DNA from: Paraburkholderia caffeinitolerans
GTDB lineage: Bacteria; Pseudomonadota; Gammaproteobacteria; Burkholderiales; Burkholderiaceae
Assembly (NCBI RefSeq): GCF_902859945.1
Contig: NZ_CADIKL010000051.1
Span: 1-52,299 of the forward strand
Direction of reading: 5' to 3'
Length of the DNA stretch: 52,299 nt
Under the pieces are notes generated by a model, which saw only the letters and a list, made by a program, of their open reading frames with translations, was not told where the DNA came from and did not search any database. Positions 1 through 7,267 of this stretch are shown here, piece after piece (position 1 is the first letter of the stretch; each line of letters starts with the position of its first letter). Made by a program: the position numbers and the translations under genes.

Positions 1-400
1 CGGCCTCCACGCCGCGCCGCGTGCGCGCGGCCAGCGGCGAGCCGAGCAAGGCCGCCGCCATGCGCTCGCTCCACGCCGCATCGCAGGCGACGCGGCCGAG
101 CGGGCCGTCCACGGCATCGGCAATGATGAGCGTGCCCGGTTCGAGATCCGGCCCGAGGCCGCCCGCCGTGCCGAAGCTGATCACGCCCGATGCGCCGCGA
201 TCGAGCGCCGCCGCGAGCGCGTGCTCGAGCAGGTCGGCGCGTGCGGCGTAGACCGCCGCGATGCCGTCGCCGCCCTTGCCCGCCGCGATGCTCGCCTCGA
301 AGGCCATGCCGGTCACAGCGATCACGGGCAGCGCACCTCGCGTGCTATTCGCAGGTTGCGCGCGTGCCGTGGTGGCGGCTGTTGCAGATTCCACCGCCAT
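1..400 (-). CDS. hpnG: Hopanoid-associated phosphorylase HpnG, partial
   Basis: Minus-strand frame opening with ATG at 400-398 and running off the left edge, so only the N-terminal 133 residues are present. The translation contains GVISFGTAGGLGPDLEPG followed by LIIADAV, the glycine-rich purine/ribose-binding signature of the 5'-methylthioadenosine/S-adenosylhomocysteine nucleosidase-phosphorylase fold. Established knowledge: HpnG removes adenine from adenosylhopane to give a ribosylhopane precursor of bacteriohopanetetrol. It starts 3 bases after the stop codon of the squalene-hopene cyclase gene, as expected for the last visible gene of a hopanoid operon. The family is clear from this fragment; the hpnG assignment leans on the context. 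The C-terminus cannot be assessed. Confidence 0.85.
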   Translation of the reverse strand, partial: MAVESATAATTARAQPANSTRGALPVIAVTGMAFEASIAAGKGGDGIAAVYAARADLLEHALAAALDRGASGVISFGTAGGLGPDLEPGTLIIADAVDGPLGRVACDAAWSERMAAALLGSPLAARTRRGVEA

Positions 401-402
401 CG

Positions 403-2427
403 TCACAAGCCAACCTTGACGTGCGTGGCGCCGTCGCGCTTGAGGTTGCGATAGCGCGCGAGTGCCCACAGCGGGAAGAACTTGCGGTAGCCGTGGTAGC
501 GCAGATAAAACACCCGCGGGAAGCCCGTGGCCGTGAAACGCGTTTCGTCCCACAGGCCGTGCTCGCGTTGCGTGGCCTGCAGCCATGCAACGCCGCGCGC
601 GACGGCGGGATGGTTCACCTCGCCCGCCGCCATCAGGCCGAGCAGCGCCCAGGCCGTTTGCGACGCCGTGCTCGGCGCGCGCTCGTAGCCCCGGTATTCG
701 AGCTTGTAGCTGGTGCCGTCCTCGCCCCAGCCGCCGTCGTCGTTCTGGATCGCGACGAGCCACTGCGCCGCGCGCTTCATGCGCGCATCGGTGCGCGCAA
801 GGCCCGCGGCGTTCAGCGCGCACAGCGCCGTCCACGTGCCGTAGATGTAGTTCATGCCCCAGCGGCCATACCAGCTGCCGTCGGCTTCCTGCTCGGCGAG
901 GATGTAGTTGTAGGCGCGCTGCGCCGGCTCGCTCGTCGCGGGCAGTTCGCCGAGCTGCGCGAGCATCGAGAGGCAGCGGCCCGAGACGTCGGCCGTCGGC
1001 GGATCGAGCAGCGCACCGTGATCCGAGAACGGAATGCTGTTCAGGTACTCGTGCGTGTTCTCCGGCTCGAACGCGCCCCAGCCGCCGTTGCCGCTCTGCA
1101 TGCCGACCACCCATTCGCGCCCGCGCGCGATGGCCTCGTCGTAGGCGTTGGTCTGGTCGATCTGGTCCACCCGGCGCATCGCCGCCACGACCACAGCCGT
1201 ATCGTCGACGTCGGGGTAGTGCGGGTTCGCGTACTGGAATGCCCAGCCGCCCGGGCGCGTGGCGGAGCGGCGCGAGATCCAGTCGCCGCGCACGTCGAGA
1301 ATCTGCAGCGGGCGCAGCCATTCGAGACCGCGCCGCGCCGCTTCGTGGGCGCGCGCGTCGCCGGTTTCAATGAGCGCATGCGCGGCGAGCGAGGTGTCCC
1401 ATACGGGCGAGAGGCACGGCTGGACGTACGCTTCCTCGGCGTGGATCGTCACGAGCTTTTCCACCGACTGGCGCGCGATCGCGCGGTGCGGATGATCGGC
1501 GGGATAGCCCAGCACCTCGTACATCATCACGGCGTTGGCCATGGCCGGGAAAATCGCGCCAAGTCCGTCCTCGCCGTTCAGGCGTTCGTCGACGAAGGCC
1601 ACCGCCGCGTCGATCGCGCGCTGGCGCAGATAGTTCGGGAACAGCGGGTCGGTGATGCGCAGCACGCCGTCCACGGCGCGGAAGAAACCGAACCAGCCCT
1701 TGCTCTGATGCGGCGAGCGCTCATTTAGGCCCGTGGTGACAGGCGCGCCGCGGAACAGCTCGTCGATGCGCACGCCGCGCGGGTTCTTCGCGACCGGCCG
1801 CTTCGCGCCCAGCACGAGCAACGGCACGATCACGGTGCGCGCCCAGTACGAGACCTTCGTGAGATGGAACGGGAACCACTGGGGCAGCAACATGATCTCG
1901 ACCGGCATCATCGGCGCCGCGTACCAGCTGACCACACCGTAGAGCGCGAGCAGGATGCGCGTGAACACGTTGGCCTTTTCCGCGCCGCCCGCCGCGAGGA
2001 TCGCCTCGCGTGCGCGCACCATGTGTTCGGCGTCTTCGGCATCGCCAATCATCTTGAGTGCGAAGTAAGCCTTGATGCTCGCGCTCACGTCCATCTCGCC
2101 TTCGGCGAAGAGCGGCCAGCCGCCACCGGGCAGCTGGATACGGCGCAGGTAGCGCGCGATCTTGGCTTCGAGTTCGAGGTTCGCCTCTTCGCCCAGGTAG
2201 TGCACGAGCAGAACGTATTCGGCGGGAATTGTCGCGTCGGCTTCGAGTTCGTAGACCCAGTGGCCGTCGGCGCGCTGGTCGGCGAGGATCGCGTCGGTCG
2301 CGCGCGTGACGGTGGCGTCGAGCGCATCGACCACGGCAGCACCGGTGTCGGGCGCGGCGGCTGGCGCGGATACGCCGAGCGCGTCCGCGAGGTCGTCGGC
2401 CGGCATGGCCTCTGAAAGATCGTTCAT
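403..2427 (-). CDS. shc: Squalene-hopene cyclase
   Basis: 674 residues, a normal length for this family. It cyclises squalene to hopene/hopanol, the committed step of hopanoid synthesis, as a monotopic inner-membrane enzyme. The catalytic DxDD motif is visible as DVDDTA at residues 406-411. Several QW-type repeats stabilise the alpha/alpha barrels: DGHWVYELE near the N-terminus, GNGGWGAFE, EADGSWYGRWG and NDDGGWGED. The first about 25 residues are low-complexity and probably not part of the fold. The start ATG overlaps the hpnE stop codon as ATGA, which indicates translational coupling. Also called hpnF. Confidence 0.96.
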   Translation of the reverse strand: MNDLSEAMPADDLADALGVSAPAAAPDTGAAVVDALDATVTRATDAILADQRADGHWVYELEADATIPAEYVLLVHYLGEEANLELEAKIARYLRRIQLPGGGWPLFAEGEMDVSASIKAYFALKMIGDAEDAEHMVRAREAILAAGGAEKANVFTRILLALYGVVSWYAAPMMPVEIMLLPQWFPFHLTKVSYWARTVIVPLLVLGAKRPVAKNPRGVRIDELFRGAPVTTGLNERSPHQSKGWFGFFRAVDGVLRITDPLFPNYLRQRAIDAAVAFVDERLNGEDGLGAIFPAMANAVMMYEVLGYPADHPHRAIARQSVEKLVTIHAEEAYVQPCLSPVWDTSLAAHALIETGDARAHEAARRGLEWLRPLQILDVRGDWISRRSATRPGGWAFQYANPHYPDVDDTAVVVAAMRRVDQIDQTNAYDEAIARGREWVVGMQSGNGGWGAFEPENTHEYLNSIPFSDHGALLDPPTADVSGRCLSMLAQLGELPATSEPAQRAYNYILAEQEADGSWYGRWGMNYIYGTWTALCALNAAGLARTDARMKRAAQWLVAIQNDDGGWGEDGTSYKLEYRGYERAPSTASQTAWALLGLMAAGEVNHPAVARGVAWLQATQREHGLWDETRFTATGFPRVFYLRYHGYRKFFPLWALARYRNLKRDGATHVKVGL

Positions 2428-3692
2428 CGATACATCCTGGTCTCTAAAAGCAGGTCCGCAGCCTTGTGGCCTGAGCGGATCGCCCCTTCGATCGTGGCGG
2501 GCAGGCCGGTTGCGGTCCAGTCGCCGGCGAGCGTCAAGTTGGTCCAGCGGGTGCGCGCCGCCGGGCGGCGCAGCTCTTCTTGCGGCACGGCGGCAAAGCC
2601 CGCGCGGGCTTCGCGCGCGACCTGCCAGGCGGGCAGCGGCTGCGCCGGCAGCGACGCGGCCTGTGCCACATCGGTCCAGACGCGCCGCGCGAGGTCTTCA
2701 GGCGAGAGCGCGTCGAGCGTGTCGAAGGCCGCGGCGTCGTGGATCGTTGCCGAGATGCGGCCCGCGCCCGCGAACAGCCATTCGGCCGTGCCGTTCACGA
2801 GCGCCATCGGCGTAGCCATGCCGGGCGGCGGCTCCACGGCGAAGTGCACCGTGACGGCCGCCGTATGGCGCTGCGGCGTCTGCAGCGCGGGCACGAGCGC
2901 GGCGGCGGCAGGGGCCGGCACCGCCAGCACGACGGCTTCGTCCTCGCCCAGCGGAACGCTGCCACTCTCGAAATCGAGCGCGACTACGCGGCTCGCCGCA
3001 TCGTCGTACGCGATCTCCTTGAGCGGCGCATCGAGCCGGATCGCCGCGCCGCCATGCTGGAGCATGCGCAGCGCCGGATCGACGAATGCGCTCGACAGTC
3101 CGTTGCGCGCCATCAGCGGCCGGAACGCGTCGCCGCCCGCGGACAGCACCTCGCGCAGCAGCGTGGCCGCGAGCTCGGCGCTCGCCTCGCGCGGCTCGAC
3201 GTTGAGCGCCGCGAGAAAAAGCGGGTGCAGCAGGCGATCCCAGAGCGGGCCGTCGCAGCGCATGGTCTGCGCCATCGTGCGGCCGGGCTTCGCGAACAGG
3301 AGCGGCAGCAGCGCGAGATAGTCCGACACCTTGGTGCCCGGCACGCGCGCGTGAGCGTCGCCGATCCAGAACGGCACGCGCGAGCGCGAAAAACGCACGC
3401 TCCAGCGCAAGCGCGCCGCGAGATCCATGAATGCGAAGGCTGGCTCGTCAGGGCCCGCGAGCTCGCCGGCGGCGCCGATCGTGCGCACGTAGTCGAGCGT
3501 GGCTTCATGGCCCGCCAGCACGAGATGATTGCCGCTATCGAGCGTGAGCGCGAGCGTGCGGTCGTAGTACGAGCGGCATCGTCCACCGGCCTGGGAGGCT
3601 GCCTCGTGCAGCGCGACCTGGACCCCGTGCTGCTGGAGCCGGATCGCCGCGGCAAGTCCCGCGAGCCCCGCGCCGATCACGTGGACGCGCAT
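2424..3692 (-). CDS. hpnE: Hydroxysqualene dehydroxylase HpnE
   Basis: 422-residue FAD-dependent amine-oxidase/desaturase-type enzyme. The start chosen at 3692-3690 gives MRVHVIGAGLAGLAAAIRL, a textbook dinucleotide-binding GxGxxG motif at the extreme N-terminus; a longer open frame to 4337 lies over hpnD and is spurious. Established knowledge: HpnE reductively removes the hydroxyl of hydroxysqualene to yield squalene, the third step of the HpnC-HpnD-HpnE route. The start overlaps the hpnD stop by one base (TGATG) and the stop overlaps the shc start (ATGA), so the three genes are probably translated as one coupled unit. The C-terminal NLTLAGDWTATGLPATIEGA segment is the conserved second FAD-contacting motif of the family. 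Confidence 0.93.
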   Translation of the reverse strand: MRVHVIGAGLAGLAAAIRLQQHGVQVALHEAASQAGGRCRSYYDRTLALTLDSGNHLVLAGHEATLDYVRTIGAAGELAGPDEPAFAFMDLAARLRWSVRFSRSRVPFWIGDAHARVPGTKVSDYLALLPLLFAKPGRTMAQTMRCDGPLWDRLLHPLFLAALNVEPREASAELAATLLREVLSAGGDAFRPLMARNGLSSAFVDPALRMLQHGGAAIRLDAPLKEIAYDDAASRVVALDFESGSVPLGEDEAVVLAVPAPAAAALVPALQTPQRHTAAVTVHFAVEPPPGMATPMALVNGTAEWLFAGAGRISATIHDAAAFDTLDALSPEDLARRVWTDVAQAASLPAQPLPAWQVAREARAGFAAVPQEELRRPAARTRWTNLTLAGDWTATGLPATIEGAIRSGHKAADLLLETRMYR

Positions 3693-4543
3693 CAGAACAG
3701 CGCGTAGCGCGCGACGATCCACATGAGCCGCGCGCGCGGTTTGACGACCTTGGTGCGCGGCAGATCGAAGCCGCGCTCGACGGTGCGCTCGAGCAGCACG
3801 CGGTACACGCCCGACATGATGCGCGGCGCCTTGACCTGCACGCGCGGCGTGCGGTCCATGATGGCGTCGGCTTCGGCGAAATGGGCGAGCGCGCGCTTCA
3901 CGAGCGTCGCGCAGACGCGCGGCAGCGACGGATCGGCGGCGATCTCGTGCGGATTCGACGTCGCGATGCCCTCGCGCGCGAGCAATTGGTGCGGCAGGTA
4001 GCAGCGGTTGATGCCGGCGTCTTCGTCGATGTCGCGCAGGATGTTGGTGAGCTGCAAGGCGCGCCCGAGGTGGTGCGAGAGCAGGCGGCCCGGCTCGTCC
4101 GCCATGCCGAAGATCTTCACCGAAAGGCGGCCCGCCGCGCTCGCCACGCGGTCGCAATAGAGGTCGAGCGTGGCTTCGTCGGGCGCGCAGATGTCTTCGG
4201 CGGCGTCCATGGCCATGCCGTCGATCATCGCGTGGAAGTCCTCGCGCACGAGCCCGAACGTATGGATATGGCGCGTGAGCGCCGCGAGCGAGGCGCGCGG
4301 CGTGCCGGCGTAGCACGCGTCGATGTCGGCGCGCCATTGGTCAAGCCCCGCCGCACGCTCGGCGCGCGGCAGGTCGCTGTCCGCGATGTCGTCGACAGCG
4401 CGGCAAAAGGCGTAGACCTGATACATGGCGTCGCGCTGCGCAGGCGGCAGAATCCGCATTGCCAGATAAAACGAACTACCCGACGAAGCGGCGGCGGCGT
4501 CGGTTTGCTGTGTATCGTCCACGACGAGGTTGGAAACGGCCAA
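3692..4543 (-). CDS. hpnD: Presqualene diphosphate synthase HpnD
   Basis: Trans-isoprenyl diphosphate synthase that condenses two farnesyl diphosphates to presqualene diphosphate. Both aspartate-rich motifs are present: YAFCRAVDDIAD near the N-terminus and LTNILRDIDEDA in the middle, with CDRVASAAGRLSVKIFG between them. I place the start at a TTG codon (4543-4541) because a GGAG ribosome-binding sequence lies just upstream and this gives 283 residues, the usual family length. The open frame reaches 4693, but that extension is proline/arginine-rich and unlike the family. A TATACT -10-like hexamer lies at 4689-4684; its -35 region is weak. The partner hpnC is not next to it and must lie outside the window if the pathway is complete. 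Confidence 0.9.
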   Translation of the reverse strand: MAVSNLVVDDTQQTDAAAASSGSSFYLAMRILPPAQRDAMYQVYAFCRAVDDIADSDLPRAERAAGLDQWRADIDACYAGTPRASLAALTRHIHTFGLVREDFHAMIDGMAMDAAEDICAPDEATLDLYCDRVASAAGRLSVKIFGMADEPGRLLSHHLGRALQLTNILRDIDEDAGINRCYLPHQLLAREGIATSNPHEIAADPSLPRVCATLVKRALAHFAEADAIMDRTPRVQVKAPRIMSGVYRVLLERTVERGFDLPRTKVVKPRARLMWIVARYALF

Positions 4544-4783
4544 GACGATCTCCGCTGGGGCGCCCCCGGCGGGGCTTTTCAGATATTCGGGCCCGCATGC
4601 CGCGGGTCGCCCGCGCGCGCGGACACGCGCGAGGCACCGGCCACTTGAACGCCATTGAGGGTGTGCGGCCGGAAACGGCCAAAAGTATAGCAATCTTTAC
4701 CCGCCGCCGCAGGCGCGGCAGGTCAGTGGCAGCGGGGGAAAATGGCCGATAAAGGCAGGGGGTCGGGACCCGGTAACGGGATC

Positions 4784-5770
4784 TCAGGAAATCTCCGGAA
4801 CCCCCGCGACGGAGCAATTGCGCCCCTCGCGCTTGGCGCTGTAGAGCGCCGCGTCGGCCTCGTTGATCATGACCTCATAACCGCTCGCGCCGGGCCGGGC
4901 GGCGGCGGCGCCCACGCTCGCCGTAACGGACACGACCACGCCCTGCACCTCCACGGGCGCGTCGCCGATCGTGTGACGAATCTTTTCGGCGACGCACAGC
5001 GCGTCGTCGAGCGGCGTGCACGGCAGCAGCAGCGCGAACTCCTCGCCGCCAAAGCGCCCGAACACGTCCTGCTTGCGCACCACTTGCGCCACGCGCTGCG
5101 CCATGGCACGCAGCACGGCGTCGCCGGTAACGTGGCCGAATTCGTCGTTGATCTTCTTGAAGTGGTCCAGATCGAATAGCAGCACCGACATCTCGCCGCC
5201 GTAGCGCTGCCAGCGCGCGAATTCATCGGCGAGCCGCGCTTCGAAATAGCGCCGGTTCGCAATGCCCGTCAGGCCGTCGCGGTCGGCGTATTCGCGCAGC
5301 TTCGCCACGGCGTCCTCGCGCTCGCGCTGCATGACGCTCACGTGCGTGACGTCGGAAATCGTCACGCACACGGCGATCACCTCGCGGTCCTGCATGAGCG
5401 GCATGAAGGTGCAGTCCTGCTGCATGTAGTCCACGCCGCCCGTGATGGGGCGGTCGTGATCGAAGCGGAACAGCCAGGGCCGCTGCTCCCAGGAGCTGAA
5501 CGCGAAGCCGCCGAGCTGGAACACGCTCTCGACCTTGCGCGCGAGCCATGCGCGTGGCAACTCGGGAAAGCGCTCGAACACGCAACGGCCGATCACCTCG
5601 GCTGGCGCCGCGCCGCTGTGGTCCTGCATGAAGCGGTTCCACATCAGCACGTTCATGTCGCGGTCGAGCACGAAGATGCCGAAGCCCACGCGCTCCACCA
5701 CGAGATCGGAGAGCGATGGCATCGACGGCTCTACAGCAGGGGCCAGGACAGACAGGTCGCGCGTATTCAT
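4784..5770 (-). CDS. PAS-GGDEF diguanylate cyclase
   Basis: 328 residues: an N-terminal PAS sensor (about residues 20-150, starting VVERVGFGIFVLDRD) joined to a GGDEF domain (about 165-328). The active-site signature is intact as RFGGEEFALLLP, and an RxxD product-inhibition site (RKQD) lies five residues before it. The enzyme should therefore make cyclic-di-GMP and be feedback-inhibited. No transmembrane segment is seen, so it is probably cytoplasmic. Its ATG overlaps the stop of the CheC-like gene as ATGA, which makes it the last gene of a three-gene signalling operon with a receiver and a phosphatase. A longer frame to 6025 is an artefact over the upstream gene. Confidence 0.93.
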   Translation of the reverse strand: MNTRDLSVLAPAVEPSMPSLSDLVVERVGFGIFVLDRDMNVLMWNRFMQDHSGAAPAEVIGRCVFERFPELPRAWLARKVESVFQLGGFAFSSWEQRPWLFRFDHDRPITGGVDYMQQDCTFMPLMQDREVIAVCVTISDVTHVSVMQREREDAVAKLREYADRDGLTGIANRRYFEARLADEFARWQRYGGEMSVLLFDLDHFKKINDEFGHVTGDAVLRAMAQRVAQVVRKQDVFGRFGGEEFALLLPCTPLDDALCVAEKIRHTIGDAPVEVQGVVVSVTASVGAAAARPGASGYEVMINEADAALYSAKREGRNCSVAGVPEIS

Positions 5771-6384
5771 AGGCTGAGCAGCAAAGCGTCGATGGCGCGG
5801 CTCACGCGATGGATCGATTCCTCGGCCATCAGCATCACGAGATGCGCGCGAAAGCGCTGGTCCTCCAGCGCGAAATTGACTTCCACGAGCAGCGCGAGGT
5901 CCCTGGCGAGCATGCCGGGCTGGAACACCTCGTCCAGCATGATCGTCAGGCCGAGCAGCCCCGGCTGCGAGAACACGGGCAGGCGCCCGAGCTGGTCGAG
6001 CATCGACGAAACGCACGCGCCGCAAAGCACGTTCGCCACGTCGAAAATCAGCTCCTGCCCGGTGAGCGCATCGCGCGTGGATTGCGGGCCGCCGATCAGC
6101 GCGCCCAGCTCGTCGATCTCGCCGCTGCGGCAGATCACGAGCGCCTCGCCCTTGATCTCGGAGCGAAAGCCCTGGCGCACCGCCGTGACCGGACCGTCGA
6201 TGCCGGTCATCTCGCGCAGCGCGTGCGCGGCCTCGCTCACGGCGACCACGCGCACGCGCGGCACCGACAGTTCGATGAACGCGTCGAGCAGCCCCGACAG
6301 GCGCGTCGCGGCCTGACCCATGCCGAGATTGGCGATCTCCTGGAGCGCGTCGCGCTGTATTTCCGTGAACACTTGATCAGGCAT
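5767..6384 (-). CDS. CheC-family phosphatase
   Basis: 205 residues with the two helical active-site motifs of CheC-type CheY-P phosphatases. The first is DALQEIANLGMGQAA (D-x3-E-x2-N) near residue 12. The second, ELIFDVANVLCGAC (E-x3-D-x2-N), lies in the second half with Asp in place of the usual Glu. Such proteins dephosphorylate CheY-like receivers by presenting Glu/Asp and Asn to the phospho-aspartate. The gene starts 8 bases inside the end of the receiver gene, so its natural substrate is probably that receiver. CheC of this type also occurs away from chemotaxis clusters, and no other che gene is visible here. Confidence 0.88.
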   Translation of the reverse strand: MPDQVFTEIQRDALQEIANLGMGQAATRLSGLLDAFIELSVPRVRVVAVSEAAHALREMTGIDGPVTAVRQGFRSEIKGEALVICRSGEIDELGALIGGPQSTRDALTGQELIFDVANVLCGACVSSMLDQLGRLPVFSQPGLLGLTIMLDEVFQPGMLARDLALLVEVNFALEDQRFRAHLVMLMAEESIHRVSRAIDALLLSL

Positions 6385-6745
6385 ACAACCCGTACTCCCT
6401 CAGGATGGGCAGCAGCGCCTTCTGCGTGACCGGCTTCGGCACGAACGCCATCGCACCGAGCGCGAGCGCGCGCTCCTGGGCGCGCGGCTGGACATCGGCG
6501 GAAACCACGATCACGAATGTGTTCAGGTCCTCGTGCTGCATCGCTTCGAGCACCTGGAAGCCCGTCATGCCGGGCATCGTGAGGTCGAGAAACATGACCG
6601 GCGCACGCCCGGCGCGGTACAGCGCCAGCGCGTCCGGTCCGTTCGACGCGTAGGTAATCTCGACATCCCAGTCCTCGGGCAGCGCCTTCGTGAGCACCTT
6701 GCGAGCGAGCAGCGAATCGTCGGCGATCACGATGGGCAAAGACAT
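6377..6745 (-). CDS. Single-domain CheY-like response regulator
   Basis: 122 residues, a stand-alone receiver domain. The acidic pair (IADDS), the phospho-acceptor aspartate (VMFLDLTMPG, near residue 54), the conserved Ser/Thr (VVSAD) and the Lys (FVPKPV) are all present, so it should be phosphorylatable. There is no output domain. It heads the operon with the CheC-type phosphatase and the diguanylate cyclase, which suggests a phosphorylation-controlled c-di-GMP module. The cognate kinase could be the divergently transcribed hybrid kinase at 7268, but that is inference. Confidence 0.93.
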   Translation of the reverse strand: MSLPIVIADDSLLARKVLTKALPEDWDVEITYASNGPDALALYRAGRAPVMFLDLTMPGMTGFQVLEAMQHEDLNTFVIVVSADVQPRAQERALALGAMAFVPKPVTQKALLPILREYGLYA

Positions 6746-7267
6746 GGATATGCGGGATGAGTGAGCGTTGAACGGAATGCGTTAAAGCGTATTAACGGCC
6801 GCGAGCGCGAGTTCTTTAGCGAGTGGGGGATTTTTATGCGTATTGCATGAAATGCGCCGGCGCGAAGCACCTCGGAAAACACGGCATATTGCGCAGCATG
6901 CAACGCCAGCGCTTGTGCATGGCATTGATCGTGGCCGCGATTCTCGAAGCAAATCGAACCAAATGCAACTCGCCGATAATCGTTCAGCGAACAAAAATCA
7001 CCCGCTCCATGGCTTTTCGAGAAAAAAATAATCCGCCTTCGAATTAAAGGCCAGAAATTATGCTTTTGTGTACGTTTGCGCTACGTGAAATGTCGCGCAA
7101 TCACCGGAAGCCGCGAGGAAAGCTTCCAGCACGCCGATGTTCGCGCGATCCGCGTGCCTCGCGGCGGCGCACGATGCGACCGAACGAATCGAAGCGCAAG
7201 CCCGGTCGTTTATCATGTCAAAAGCCATGTTCAAAGCTCCGCCGCCGCCTTCAGCCTTATCCCTACG
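6746..7267. other. Divergent intergenic region between receiver operon and hybrid kinase
   Basis: About 520 bases between divergently transcribed genes, noticeably AT-richer than its surroundings, especially 6990-7060. It must hold promoters for both sides. The open frames through it (for example from 7060 and 7076 on the plus strand) have no family-like sequence and I do not accept them. I see no convincing -35/-10 pair, repeat or terminator. Confidence 0.4.

Noticed and set aside
190..1728. Plus-strand open frame over the squalene-hopene cyclase gene
   Set aside because: Antisense shadow; the minus-strand product carries the DxDD and QW motifs.
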